NCBI RefSeq assembly: GCF_025515305.1
Contig: NZ_JAOPHT010000002.1
Coordinates: forward strand, 434,001-498,000
Direction: 5' to 3'
From: Roseicyclus sediminis
GTDB lineage: Bacteria; Pseudomonadota; Alphaproteobacteria; Rhodobacterales; Rhodobacteraceae
DNA length: 64,000 bases
The notes beneath the pieces are model-generated. The model was not told the DNA's origin. It ran no database searches and was given only the letters and a program-made list of their open reading frames with translations. The position numbers and the translations under genes were made by a program. This document shows positions 17,247-25,719 of this stretch, piece by piece (position 1 is the first letter of the stretch; each line of letters starts with the position of its first letter).

Positions 17247-17804
17247 ATGGCAAGCATGGACCTGGAGGCCCGCATCGACCGCCTCGAGTCGCGGGCGCAG
17301 ATTTCCGAGTTGGTGGCGGCCTATTGCAAGGCCTGCGACGACCGCGACGTGCCCCTGCTGGAGAGCCTGTTCACGGAGGACGCGGTGGTCCGGTCACATG
17401 ACGGCGTGATGACCTCGGAGGGGCGCGCGGCCGTGATGCAGATGTACAAGGGCCGCTTCGACGTGCTCGGAATCTCGTGTCACTGGACCCACGACCACAT
17501 CCTCCGCTTCGACCCGCAGGATCCCGACCATGCCACCGGCGAAGTGTTCGGCCATGCCGAGGCGCATCGCAACGGTCAGACGCTGGTCGCGGCGCTGCGC
17601 TACGCGGACGACTACAGGCGCTGCGACGGGACGTGGAAGTTCTCCAGCCGGACCCTGGCCTTTCTCTACTATGTTCCGGTGGAGGACTACGCCGAGGCAC
17701 TTGGCGGTCGCCTACGGCAGCGCGCCTACGGCGACAAGCGCCCCGCCGATTATCCCGAGACATTCGAGAGCTGGACCGGGTGGGTCCGCCATTTCGGCGG
17801 CTGA
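17247..17804 (+). CDS. SnoaL-like (NTF2-fold) protein
   Basis: 185 aa. Pattern LEARIDRLESRAQISELVAAY, DDRDVPLLESLFTEDAVV and a long C-terminal strand with WKFSSRTLAFLYYVP is typical of SnoaL-like/NTF2 polyketide-cyclase or dehydratase relatives. This fold is shared with the beta subunits of ring-hydroxylating dioxygenases, and it lies between a VOC protein and a ferredoxin opposite an oxygenase alpha gene. It could be an isomerase, dehydratase or an accessory subunit. It follows the VOC gene by 26 bases. Confidence 0.8.
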   Translation: MASMDLEARIDRLESRAQISELVAAYCKACDDRDVPLLESLFTEDAVVRSHDGVMTSEGRAAVMQMYKGRFDVLGISCHWTHDHILRFDPQDPDHATGEVFGHAEAHRNGQTLVAALRYADDYRRCDGTWKFSSRTLAFLYYVPVEDYAEALGGRLRQRAYGDKRPADYPETFESWTGWVRHFGG

Positions 17805-17854
17805 AACGGACAGCCGCTCCACCCTGTTCAAGACGCGGAAAGGACAGCGCGCCC

Positions 17855-18175
17855 ATGCCGACAATCCACGCGACCGACCGCACCGGTGTCACACGCGAGG
17901 TCGAGGCCGAGACCGGCCTGAGCCTGATGGAGAACCTCCGCGACAAGGGTGGGATGGACATCGCCGCGATTTGTGGCGGCATGGCCTCCTGCGCCACCTG
18001 CCACGTGCATGTCGATGTCGACTGGATGGATCGCCTGCCTCCCGCCGAACCGGACGAGATCGAGCTGGTGGAATTCACCGAGGCCTACGACGAGGCGCGG
18101 TCGCGGCTGAGCTGCCAGATCCGGGTGACCGAAGACCTGGACGGGCTGCGCTTGACCCTGGCGCCGGAAGCCTGA
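17855..18175 (+). CDS. [2Fe-2S] ferredoxin (adrenodoxin/putidaredoxin type)
   Basis: 106 aa. Cluster ligands C40-x5-C46-x2-C49 and C87 (RLSCQI) match bacterial adrenodoxin-type ferredoxins, and the length is typical. Such ferredoxins feed cytochromes P450 or Rieske oxygenases. No P450 is present in the window, so the oxygenase encoded divergently at 16541 is the likely partner. Last gene of the VOC, SnoaL, ferredoxin operon; it converges on the ligase at 18191. Confidence 0.92.
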   Translation: MPTIHATDRTGVTREVEAETGLSLMENLRDKGGMDIAAICGGMASCATCHVHVDVDWMDRLPPAEPDEIELVEFTEAYDEARSRLSCQIRVTEDLDGLRLTLAPEA

Positions 18176-18190
18176 GCGGCGGGTGGGCCG

Positions 18191-19822
18191 TCAGCCCGCC
18201 TCGGCCATCTCGCGCAGGCGGAATTTCTGGATCTTGCTGGCCGACATCGGCCACTCGGTGATGAACCGCACCTCGCGCGGCACCTTGAAGCTGGCGATCT
18301 TGCCACGGCAGAAATCGACCAGGTCCTCCGGGCCGATCTCGGCGCCGGGCACCAGTTCCACGAAGGCAACCGGCACCTCGATGAGCCGGGGGTCCGCGCG
18401 CCCGACCACCTGGCATAGCTTGACCGCCTCGTGCTGGTTGAGAACGCTTTCGATCTCGTGTGCCGCGACGTTCTCGCCGCCGACCTTGAGCATGTCCTTG
18501 AGACGCCCATGGAACATGAGCGTCCCGTCGGCATCCAGCGCCCCGAGGTCACCGGAATGGAACCAACCGTCGCGCAACGCTTCGGCGGTCTTGTCGGGAT
18601 CCTTGTAGTAGGCCGTGAAGACGCCGAACCCGCGCACGAGGATTTCGCCAACCTCACCGGGCGCCATGTCATTGCCCTCAGGGTCCACGACCCGCAGGTC
18701 GACCCCGTCGAGCGGCTTGCCCAGCCGCTGTGTGCGCGCCTCGTAGCTGTCTTGCGGGAAACTGGTGGTCACCGTCCCCGAGGTCTCGGTCATCCCGAAC
18801 GTGCCGACCTGGATACAGTCGGGCATCTTGCGGCGCAGCGCCTCGCGAAACGCCGGAGGCTGCATCGCCATGTTGCTGTTCATCAACCGGAGCGAGGACA
18901 GGTCACGCTGATCGAACTCCGGGTGATAGATCATGTCGGCGATGAAGGTCCCGAAGGCCGGGTAGCCGATCGTGGCCCGCTCGCGCTCGATCAGGCGCAG
19001 GGCTTCGCCACCTTCGAAATGGGGCATGGACACGTAGGTGCCCCCGACCGCGAAGGTGGCGCAGAGCGGAAAGAGCGCGCCGATATGGAACATCGGCAAG
19101 GGGGACCAGAAGACATCGCGGTCCGTCATCTCATAGCGGATCGCCAGGCCCTGCGCAGTTCGCACCAGCGCCTCGTGCGCGATCAGGCAGCCCTTGGGAT
19201 GCGAGGTGGTGCCGGAGGTGTAGAGGATCAGGCCGGTGTCGCGCACACGGACCCGGCGCCGCATCCGTTCGATCGCTTCGGGCGGGATGGTTTCGCCGAG
19301 TTCGTCCACCGCCGCCGCCGACAGGAAACCCGGCGCGGTGCTCTCGCCGATCAGGGCGATCGCCGCAAGACAGGGGGCCTCGGACAGCGAAAGGGGCATC
19401 GCGGCCGGCTGCGTGGCAAGGTCGGGAAAGGCTTCGGTCAGCCGTTCGATGAAATCGACCTTGTCCGTGACCTGGCCGGTGGTGACGATGACCTTCAGAT
19501 CGGCATTGGCGACGAGATAGCGCAGTTCCAGCGCCCGATAGCGGGCGTTGATCGGGACCGAGACCGCCCCGAGCAGCGCCGTGGCAAAGAACAGCTCGGC
19601 ATATTCGAGACGGCTCGGCAGCAGGATGCCGACGTGATCGCCGGGCCCAACCCCCAGCGCATGCAACGCGCGCGCGCGACGGATCGCAGCCTCGGCGAGC
19701 CCGCGATAGGTCAGCCGTGCATCGGGAAAAACCAGCGCGTCGTGATCGGGCGTGTCCCGCGCCGCGCGAAGCAGCAGATCGCCGATCGTGGTCACGGCCG
19801 TGAAGTCGCGAAAGTCCAGCAT
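18191..19822 (-). CDS. Acyl-CoA ligase (AMP-forming)
   Basis: 543 aa, full length. ATP-binding P-loop ILYTSGTTSHPKG, the FGMTETSG adenine-binding motif, SGDLGALD, and the C-terminal KIQKFRLRE with the catalytic lysine. It is the last gene of the liv transporter operon (41 bases after livF), which suggests that the imported compound is activated to its CoA thioester on entry. Confidence 0.92.
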   Translation of the reverse strand: MLDFRDFTAVTTIGDLLLRAARDTPDHDALVFPDARLTYRGLAEAAIRRARALHALGVGPGDHVGILLPSRLEYAELFFATALLGAVSVPINARYRALELRYLVANADLKVIVTTGQVTDKVDFIERLTEAFPDLATQPAAMPLSLSEAPCLAAIALIGESTAPGFLSAAAVDELGETIPPEAIERMRRRVRVRDTGLILYTSGTTSHPKGCLIAHEALVRTAQGLAIRYEMTDRDVFWSPLPMFHIGALFPLCATFAVGGTYVSMPHFEGGEALRLIERERATIGYPAFGTFIADMIYHPEFDQRDLSSLRLMNSNMAMQPPAFREALRRKMPDCIQVGTFGMTETSGTVTTSFPQDSYEARTQRLGKPLDGVDLRVVDPEGNDMAPGEVGEILVRGFGVFTAYYKDPDKTAEALRDGWFHSGDLGALDADGTLMFHGRLKDMLKVGGENVAAHEIESVLNQHEAVKLCQVVGRADPRLIEVPVAFVELVPGAEIGPEDLVDFCRGKIASFKVPREVRFITEWPMSASKIQKFRLREMAEAG

Positions 19823-19863
19823 GCCGTCCCTATGCGGACCGCGCGCGGCGCGATCCCTTCCCT

Positions 19864-20568
19864 TCAGACCCCCAGGTAGCTGGCGATGATCGACGGATCG
19901 TCAGCCAGGTCCCGGCTTTTTCCTTCGCGCACGACGAGACCGCGATCCAGGACATAGGCCCGCGACGTCAGCTCCAGCGCCCGGTGGGCATTCTGTTCCA
20001 CCAGCATCACGGTCAGACCGTCAGCGTTGAGGCGACCCAGCGCGGCAAAGACCTGGTCCGTCATCAGCGGCGACAGCCCGAGGCTCGGCTCGTCGAGAAG
20101 AAGCACCTCGGGCGCGCCCATCATCGCCCGCCCGATCGCCAGCATCTGCTGCTGCCCGCCGGACAGGGTGCCGCCAAGCTGGGCGTGGCGTTCCTCGAGC
20201 ACCGGGAACAGCGCGTAGACATCGGACAGGCTGTACTTCGCGGGCCGCCCGCCGAGCGCGAGCTGACCGACCTGAAGGTTTTCCAGAACGGTCATCTCGC
20301 CCAGGATCTGCCGCCCCTCGGGCACCTGCAGCACACCCAGCCGCGCGACCTTGTGGGCGATCGAGCGGCGCAGGTCGACCCCGTTGAAGACGATCCGACC
20401 CTCGCCTGCCGGGACAAGGCGGCTGATCGCATTCAGGAGCGTCGACTTGCCCGCCCCGTTCGACCCGATGATGGCGACCATCTCGCCCCTGTCGACCTGG
20501 AGGCTCACGCCCCGGAGCGCCTTGATCCCCTGGTAGGACACGTAGAGGTTCTGGATATCCAGCATCAT
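19864..20568 (-). CDS. livF: Branched-chain-type ABC transporter ATP-binding protein LivF
   Basis: 234 aa. Walker A GSNGAGKST, signature LSGGQQQ, Walker B VLLLDEPSLGLSP. The short length and the QVPEGRQILGEMTVLENL segment mark LivF rather than LivG. Two adjacent ATGs are possible (20568 or 20565). The start overlaps the livG stop. Part of a complete HAAT importer; this family also carries aromatic and other carboxylates, which fits the catabolic setting. Confidence 0.93.
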   Translation of the reverse strand: MMLDIQNLYVSYQGIKALRGVSLQVDRGEMVAIIGSNGAGKSTLLNAISRLVPAGEGRIVFNGVDLRRSIAHKVARLGVLQVPEGRQILGEMTVLENLQVGQLALGGRPAKYSLSDVYALFPVLEERHAQLGGTLSGGQQQMLAIGRAMMGAPEVLLLDEPSLGLSPLMTDQVFAALGRLNADGLTVMLVEQNAHRALELTSRAYVLDRGLVVREGKSRDLADDPSIIASYLGV

Positions 20569-21332
20569 GCCGCGCTCGCCCCTCCGATATACGCCTCGAT
20601 GACACGCGGATCGTTGACGATCTGTTCGGGCGGCCCCGAAGCCAGCAGACGACCGGCATCGAGCACGTAGATCTGTCGGCACAGCCGGGTGACAAAGCCC
20701 ACGTTGTGCTCGATGAGCAGCAGCCCCAGGCCCTGTTCGGCGAGTTGCTTGAAGATTTCGGCCAGTTCGTCGGACTCCACGTCATTCATGCCGGCCACCG
20801 GCTCGTCCAGCATCAGGATCGCGGGGTCGCTGGCCATGGCGCGCATGATCTCGACCCGGCGCTGGTGACCATAGGCGAGGTTTCCCGCCGCGAGGAAAGC
20901 GTATTCCTGCATGTGGAACCGCTCCAGCAGGTCCCACGCCTTTTCGCGCAACTCGCGCAATTCGCGCGTGGCGCTGGGCAGGCCAAGCAGGGCCGCAAGC
21001 GGGCCCGCCTTCTCGTGGCGGTGAAACCCGATGACGATGTTGTCGAGGACGGTGGTTTCCGGCAGCAGACGGATGCTCTGGAATGTGCGCGCGATCCCCG
21101 CGCGGGCCACCTGTTCCGTCCGGTCGGTCGAAATCGACCGGTCGCCGAGCTTGATGTCCCCCGAGGTCAGGCTCAGCACCCCGGCGATCATGTTGACCAC
21201 CGTGCTCTTGCCCGCCCCATTCGGTCCGATCAGGCCGGTGATCTCGCCGGGCGGCACCTCCATTGAGAAGCCGTCGACCGCCTTCAGGCCGCCGAAGTGT
21301 TTCGCGATATTCTCAATCCGAAGCGACGGCAT
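20565..21332 (-). CDS. livG: Branched-chain-type ABC transporter ATP-binding protein LivG
   Basis: 255 aa. Walker A GPNGAGKST and Walker B AILMLDEPVAGMN are clear. The signature region reads LAYGHQRRVEI, the variant common in LivG where LSGGQ is replaced. The start at 21332 overlaps the 3' end of livM by 20 bases. It forms the ATPase heterodimer with LivF. Confidence 0.93.
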   Translation of the reverse strand: MPSLRIENIAKHFGGLKAVDGFSMEVPPGEITGLIGPNGAGKSTVVNMIAGVLSLTSGDIKLGDRSISTDRTEQVARAGIARTFQSIRLLPETTVLDNIVIGFHRHEKAGPLAALLGLPSATRELRELREKAWDLLERFHMQEYAFLAAGNLAYGHQRRVEIMRAMASDPAILMLDEPVAGMNDVESDELAEIFKQLAEQGLGLLLIEHNVGFVTRLCRQIYVLDAGRLLASGPPEQIVNDPRVIEAYIGGASAA

Positions 21333-22215
21333 CTGCAACCTCCTGCTTCTGAGGCCGTGAAGCCCCCCGGCGCTGGCGCCAGCGGTGGCGAACCGCATCG
21401 ACGATCGTGTCGCCCACCCCCCGCGGCAGGAAGGTGATGACGAGGATCATGATGATCCCGTTGACCATTGTCCGGTTGTCGGCGAGCGGCCGGGCGACCT
21501 CGGGCAGGATCGCCATGATGCCCGCGCCCATGATGGGCCCCAGAAGCGTCGTGCGTCCGCCAAGAACCACGACCGTGAGGATCGTGACGACGAAGGCGAA
21601 GCCGAAGGCGTTCGGCTCGATATTGTATACATAAAGGCTCTGGAGCCCGCCGAAGAGCCCGCCGATCGCCCCCGAGACCATGAACCCGATCATGTGGTAG
21701 CGGCGGATCGAGACCCCGAGCGAGGCGGCCACGGATTCATCTTGCGCCAGCGCCGCGAAGATCCTGCCCAGCGTGGTCCGGCCGATGGACCAGTTCACGT
21801 AGATCACCAGCAACGCCATCAGGGCGAGCGACCAGGTATCCATGATGCGCGGAATGTTGGTGACACCGATGGCGCCGCCCGTGAGGTCTTCGAAATACAG
21901 TGCAAGTGCGATGATCACCTTGACGAAGGCGAGCGTCGCGATCGCGACGAAGGCTCCGCGAAGCCGGGCAAGCGGGATCGACAGGACGTATCCGCCGAGC
22001 GCGCCGATGGCGGCGCCGGCCGGGATGATCACCCACATCGGCACCTCGGTCCGGGTGGCCAGGATGGCCACGAGGTAGCCGCCGAGCGCGGCGAACCCGG
22101 CCGTCCCGATCGAGAAAACGCCGGCCCTCAGCGCGATCTGCTGCGAATAGGCGAAGCCGAGGCTGAGCAGGAAGAAGTCGATGACCGGCTGGTAGGAGTA
22201 GTAGAAGTGGATCAC
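21313..22215 (-). CDS. livM: Branched-chain-type ABC transporter permease LivM
   Basis: 300 aa with about eight to nine hydrophobic segments and the LivM-type IAIATLAF region (FVAIATLAFVKVII). It starts with GTG 22215, overlapping the livH stop by four bases (GTGA). C-terminal tail RHRWRQRRGASR is cytoplasmic and basic. Confidence 0.92.
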   Translation of the reverse strand: MIHFYYSYQPVIDFFLLSLGFAYSQQIALRAGVFSIGTAGFAALGGYLVAILATRTEVPMWVIIPAGAAIGALGGYVLSIPLARLRGAFVAIATLAFVKVIIALALYFEDLTGGAIGVTNIPRIMDTWSLALMALLVIYVNWSIGRTTLGRIFAALAQDESVAASLGVSIRRYHMIGFMVSGAIGGLFGGLQSLYVYNIEPNAFGFAFVVTILTVVVLGGRTTLLGPIMGAGIMAILPEVARPLADNRTMVNGIIMILVITFLPRGVGDTIVDAVRHRWRQRRGASRPQKQEVADAVASD

Positions 22216-23102
22216 TTGCGGTCCCCCCCGGCACTGAGCACCGCCCGACCGAACAATCCGTTGGGAAAGAACAGGAGCGCCACGAACAGCAGGCTGAAGA
22301 TGATGGCGTCCGAAAGCGTCGACGACAGGTAGGCCTTGGTCAGGGCCTGCGTCACCCCGAGCAGGATGGCGGCCACGACGGCCCCGGGCACCGACCCGAT
22401 GCCGCCGATGACCACGACGACGAAGGCATAGAGCAGGTAGGGTTCACCCATGAGGAAGTGGATCGAGTTGAACGACAGGCCGATCAGCACCCCCGCGACG
22501 CCGGCCAGGGCGCCCGCGATGAAGAACGTCTGCCGGTAGACACTGGCCGCGCTCACGCCGAGCAAGGCGGCGGCGCGCTCGTTCTGGGCGACCGCCCGCA
22601 CCTGGCGGCCGAAGGACGTTTTCTGAAGATAGTAGACCAGAGCGCCCACGAGGGCCGCGACCAGCACGAGGATCACGATCTGCAGCAGCGAGATCCGCAA
22701 CCCGAAGATGTTGTAGAACTCGATTGGAAAGGTCCCGAACGGCATGCTCAGGACCCGCGTGTTCGAAAGGTTCTGCGCGATGTTGATGAGGATGAGATCC
22801 ACCCCGAGCGACGACACGATGGCCGGGAACTCCGGATCGACCTGTTTTCGGATCTGCCTGAACGCCACCAGTTCGACGATGATCGAGATCACGCCCGAGG
22901 CGATCATCGCGAAGACCAGCCCGACCCAGAAAGGAAGGCCGATGATCACGCAGTAATACGCGATGAAGGCACCCGCCATGAACACCGCGCCATGGGCCAG
23001 GTTCAACAGCTTCTGGACGCCGAAGAGCAGGGTGAAGCCGAGCGCGAACAGGGCATAGATCGACCCTGACACCACACCGTTGAGTATCTGTTGTGCCAGC
23101 AT
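22212..23102 (-). CDS. livH: Branched-chain-type ABC transporter permease LivH
   Basis: 296 aa integral membrane protein. GSIYALFALGFTLLFGV followed by NLAHGAVFMAGAF is the hallmark of LivH, and GGIGSVPGAVVAA lies near the C-terminus. It begins 338 bases after the binding-protein gene; a hairpin in that gap may lower permease expression relative to the binding protein. Confidence 0.93.
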   Translation of the reverse strand: MLAQQILNGVVSGSIYALFALGFTLLFGVQKLLNLAHGAVFMAGAFIAYYCVIIGLPFWVGLVFAMIASGVISIIVELVAFRQIRKQVDPEFPAIVSSLGVDLILINIAQNLSNTRVLSMPFGTFPIEFYNIFGLRISLLQIVILVLVAALVGALVYYLQKTSFGRQVRAVAQNERAAALLGVSAASVYRQTFFIAGALAGVAGVLIGLSFNSIHFLMGEPYLLYAFVVVVIGGIGSVPGAVVAAILLGVTQALTKAYLSSTLSDAIIFSLLFVALLFFPNGLFGRAVLSAGGDRK

Positions 23103-23266
23103 TCCGCGCGCTCCCTCGCACGATCCCCGGCCGCCGGACCTCCGAGTGTCCGGATCTTGCGCCGCGGATATCCTCCCTGTCGCCCCGGCCCACCTTGCGA
23201 TCACCGCCCGAAAACGGAGACCGCGCGCGCCTGGACCAGGCCGCTACACCGTCATCAAACACCAGC

Positions 23267-23300
23267 TTTGCATACCAAGCAATGAGTATTTGTATTTTTG
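23267..23300. promoter_or_regulatory. Weak operator-like pair upstream of livH
   Basis: TTTGCATACCAAG at 23267-23279 and TTGTATTTTTG at 23290-23300, cores 22 bases apart, in an AT-rich patch of the 338-base gap between the binding-protein gene and livH. It resembles the other pairs in spacing but matches less well. It may mark an internal promoter for livH-livF. Confidence 0.4.
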
Positions 23301-23364
23301 ATTATGAACAAAAAAATATCTTGCGCGCCGGGGCGTCGCCCGGATCGGCCCGCCCCAAAATGAA

Positions 23365-23396
23365 CGCCCGCCCCGAAGCCATGGCCGGGGCGGGCG
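23365..23396 (-). terminator. Hairpin terminator/attenuator between binding protein and livH
   Basis: Perfect 11-base-pair stem CGCCCGCCCCG/CGGGGCGGGCG with a 10-base loop. Read on the minus strand it is followed by TTCATTTTGGGG, a modest T-rich tail. It lies 44 bases after the binding-protein stop and before the permease genes, the usual place for a partial terminator that favours binding-protein mRNA. Confidence 0.7.
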
Positions 23397-23440
23397 CGAG
23401 TTGAGGGACGCGGCGACCGGGATCGCAGCGTCGAATTATG

Positions 23441-24568
23441 TCATTCGGCTGCGACGAACGCCCCGTCCTGGACCTGGAGGATGTTCACGCCGATCCGCGG
23501 GATCCGCTCTTCGTCCAGTTCCCAGACCCCCTGCCCGACGACGACCGGCACATCACGGATCGTCATGATGGCATCACGGATGGTCTCGCGCGTGACGTTG
23601 GGCTGTGCTTCGCGGATCGCGGCAGCGATGACCTGCATCCCGCCGTAGCCCACAGCCGCCCAGTTGTCCGGCGGATTGCCGAACCGTTCGGCGAAGCGGG
23701 CGTCGAAGCCGGCGCTGTACTCGTTGAAGCCGCCCGGAACGTAGTCGCCGAAGAGGTACACCCCTTCCACCGCCGCGCCGCCGCGCTCAATGAACTGGGG
23801 CGATGCGAAGGCGCTGTGGCCGATCACGGCCGTGTCGGGGTCGAGGCCGGCCTGCCGCAGCTGGATGATGATGTTTGCGCCCTGCGCCGCGGGCGCCGAG
23901 ATGAAGACGCAATCCTGGTTGCCGGTGGCGATCCGCGTTGCGATCGCCGAGAAGTCGGACGCGGTGGCCGCGATGCCGTCTTCCGAGACGATCTCGATCC
24001 CTGCTTCGCGGATCAGGTCCTTGTAGGTGTTTTCCACCGTCACATAGGATTCCACGTCGTTGATGCCGATGACGGCGCAGCGTTCGACATCCAGCGAATT
24101 CGCCGTGAAGTCCGCGAGGTAGGGCATGGTCACGAAGGCGGGCTGCGTCAGGATATAGGACCAGGGGCCGTTTTCGAGAACCTGAAGGCTGTTGGTGATC
24201 GTGATCGCCACGACGCCGACCTCGTTGGCCACGCTGGTGCCCGAAAGGGCCGTCGCGGAACTGGTGGGGCCAAGCACGGCCAGCACCTCGGGGTCGTTGG
24301 CATAGCGCGTCATCAGTGACAGCGTCTGCGTCCGGTCGGTGGCGTCGTCGCCAACGATCAGGTTCAGCGAGTTGCCCTCGCCCAGAACGCCGCTGGCATT
24401 GATTTCTTCCGCGGCCATGATCATGCCGTCGCGGATGGGTGCGCCGATGAAGGCCGCCCCCCCGGTGGATGATTGCAGGACGGCGACGGTATATTCCTCC
24501 GCCATGGCCGACGACACCGCCATCATCGGCAGGATCGCGGCCACTGTCGCGAGATACTTAGAGATCAT
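23441..24568 (-). CDS. ABC transporter substrate-binding protein (Liv/HAAT type)
   Basis: 375 aa with a signal peptide (cut after AMA, about residue 23). Periplasmic type I binding fold: IGAPIRDGMIMAAEEINASGVL, GPTSSATA and DFSAIATRI are typical of LivJ/LivK relatives. It should deliver the substrate to LivHMGF. The start at 24568 has GGGAGGAAAG upstream. It is divergent from the hotdog/ligase operon at 24887 with an operator pair between. Confidence 0.93.
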   Translation of the reverse strand: MISKYLATVAAILPMMAVSSAMAEEYTVAVLQSSTGGAAFIGAPIRDGMIMAAEEINASGVLGEGNSLNLIVGDDATDRTQTLSLMTRYANDPEVLAVLGPTSSATALSGTSVANEVGVVAITITNSLQVLENGPWSYILTQPAFVTMPYLADFTANSLDVERCAVIGINDVESYVTVENTYKDLIREAGIEIVSEDGIAATASDFSAIATRIATGNQDCVFISAPAAQGANIIIQLRQAGLDPDTAVIGHSAFASPQFIERGGAAVEGVYLFGDYVPGGFNEYSAGFDARFAERFGNPPDNWAAVGYGGMQVIAAAIREAQPNVTRETIRDAIMTIRDVPVVVGQGVWELDEERIPRIGVNILQVQDGAFVAAE

Positions 24569-24806
24569 GTCTTTCCTCCCCAATTCATTGACCCGCGCCT
24601 CATCGAAGCCCTGGGCTGCCGGGTGCCGCCTCGCGGTCACCCTCCGGACCCGGTATGCGCTTCGTCCCGTCCGGCAACCGGCCTCCTTTCCGGTCCCGTC
24701 CGATGTCACGCATCCCGCTCATCCCGCGAACGTCGAAGCTCGTGAAGGATCTGCACCGTCAGATCGTGCATATCTAGAATCAAGAACCGTGTTCGCATTC
24801 GCACGA

Positions 24807-24839
24807 TCAACATACTAAAAGGTGGCCTTTTGTATACAA
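24807..24839. promoter_or_regulatory. Candidate GntR/FCD operator pair (perfect TTGTATACAA)
   Basis: The perfect palindrome TTGTATACAA at 24830-24839, with TCAACATACTA beginning at 24807; centres are about 22 bases apart. It lies between the transporter operon (minus, from 24568) and the hotdog/ligase operon (plus, from 24887). Confidence 0.66.
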
Positions 24840-24886
24840 AGAAGTTAGGAAGGCCGTGCAATGCGTGCCGCGACGGGGTGGGCAAG

Positions 24887-25321
24887 ATGGCGACACAAGA
24901 GGAAGCGCTGGCCTTCCGGGTTCCGCAGGGCCGCTATGACGTCACCGCGGCGCTCGATGAACGGCTGCGCAGCGCCGCAAGGGCGCCCGGGCGGCACGAT
25001 GCCGAGCCGGCCCATCCCATCATGGCCTTCGTCGCGGCTCTTGGCGGCATGGGAATGTCGATCCGGGAACTGTCCGAGGCATTGGGCCTTGCATTCGCGC
25101 AAGGCCCGGTCCTCGGCGGATGCCACATCCGCCTGCACCGCCCCGTCGCCGTGGACAGAAGCTACGTGATCGATACGCGTGTGAGCGCGTTGCAGCGCAA
25201 GCCCAGCCGCCGTTTCGGGCTGGCCGATCACCTTACGCTGGCCTTCGAGGTCACCGACGGGTCCGACCGGGTCTGCGAGGTCGAACTGGCGATGGTCTTT
25301 CCGGGCGGAGAAGCGGCATGA
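24887..25321 (+). CDS. Hotdog-fold (MaoC N-terminal-like) protein
   Basis: 144 aa. The arrangement HPIMAFVAALGGMGMSIRELSEALG followed by GPVLGGCHIRLHRPV and FEVTDGSDRVCEVELAMVF fits the non-catalytic N-terminal half of a split MaoC hydratase (FAS1-like dehydratase domain). The next gene, overlapping by four bases, carries the catalytic half. The ATG at 24887 is chosen; an earlier TTG at 24830 lies inside the operator palindrome and is unlikely. Confidence 0.72.
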   Translation: MATQEEALAFRVPQGRYDVTAALDERLRSAARAPGRHDAEPAHPIMAFVAALGGMGMSIRELSEALGLAFAQGPVLGGCHIRLHRPVAVDRSYVIDTRVSALQRKPSRRFGLADHLTLAFEVTDGSDRVCEVELAMVFPGGEAA

Positions 25322-25719
25322 CCGACGACATCCTCTGGTCTCTCGACGACGTGCCGGCGGACGCGATGGCCGAATGGTGCGCCGCCCTCAACGACGACAA
25401 TGCCATCCACCTCGACCGCGCTGCCGCCGAGGCCAACGGCTTCGGCCCGCGGCGTGTCAATCCCGGCCCCGCCAACCTCGCCTATCTTCTCAATGCGCTC
25501 ATGGCCGCGGGCCGCGGCAACGAGATCGTCGAGATCGAGGCGCGGTTTCTCGGCAACGTCCTGGAGGGGGACCGTGTGCTGGTTGCCGGCACCCCCGCGA
25601 CGCCAGGCATGGAGGACACCAGGCTCACACTGGCGCGCGTCACCGGGCCCGGAGCCGAAGACATCGAGCCGGTGTTGCAGGCCCGGATCGGGTTCAACGG
25701 ACGGAGGCCGGAGGAATGA
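25318..25719 (+). CDS. MaoC-like (R)-enoyl-CoA hydratase, catalytic hotdog subunit
   Basis: 133 aa. Hydratase motif D-x4-H is present in NDDNAIHLD, followed by GFGPRRVNPGPANLAYLLNAL, as in MaoC-type R-hydratases. It probably pairs with the hotdog protein just upstream to form a heteromeric enoyl-CoA hydratase, as seen for split MaoC enzymes acting on bulky substrates such as steroid-CoAs. The start overlaps the upstream stop (ATGA). Confidence 0.82.
   Translation: MTDDILWSLDDVPADAMAEWCAALNDDNAIHLDRAAAEANGFGPRRVNPGPANLAYLLNALMAAGRGNEIVEIEARFLGNVLEGDRVLVAGTPATPGMEDTRLTLARVTGPGAEDIEPVLQARIGFNGRRPEE

Noticed and set aside
21623-21630. TTGTATAC inside livM, looks like the operator half-site
   Set aside because: Lies inside coding sequence for VYN of LivM and has no partner site at 21-23 bases.
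24861-25169. 102-codon frame starting at ATG 24861 with an AGGAAGG site upstream
   Set aside because: Different frame from the hotdog protein; its sequence is low complexity, while the frame from 24887 carries a recognisable fold.
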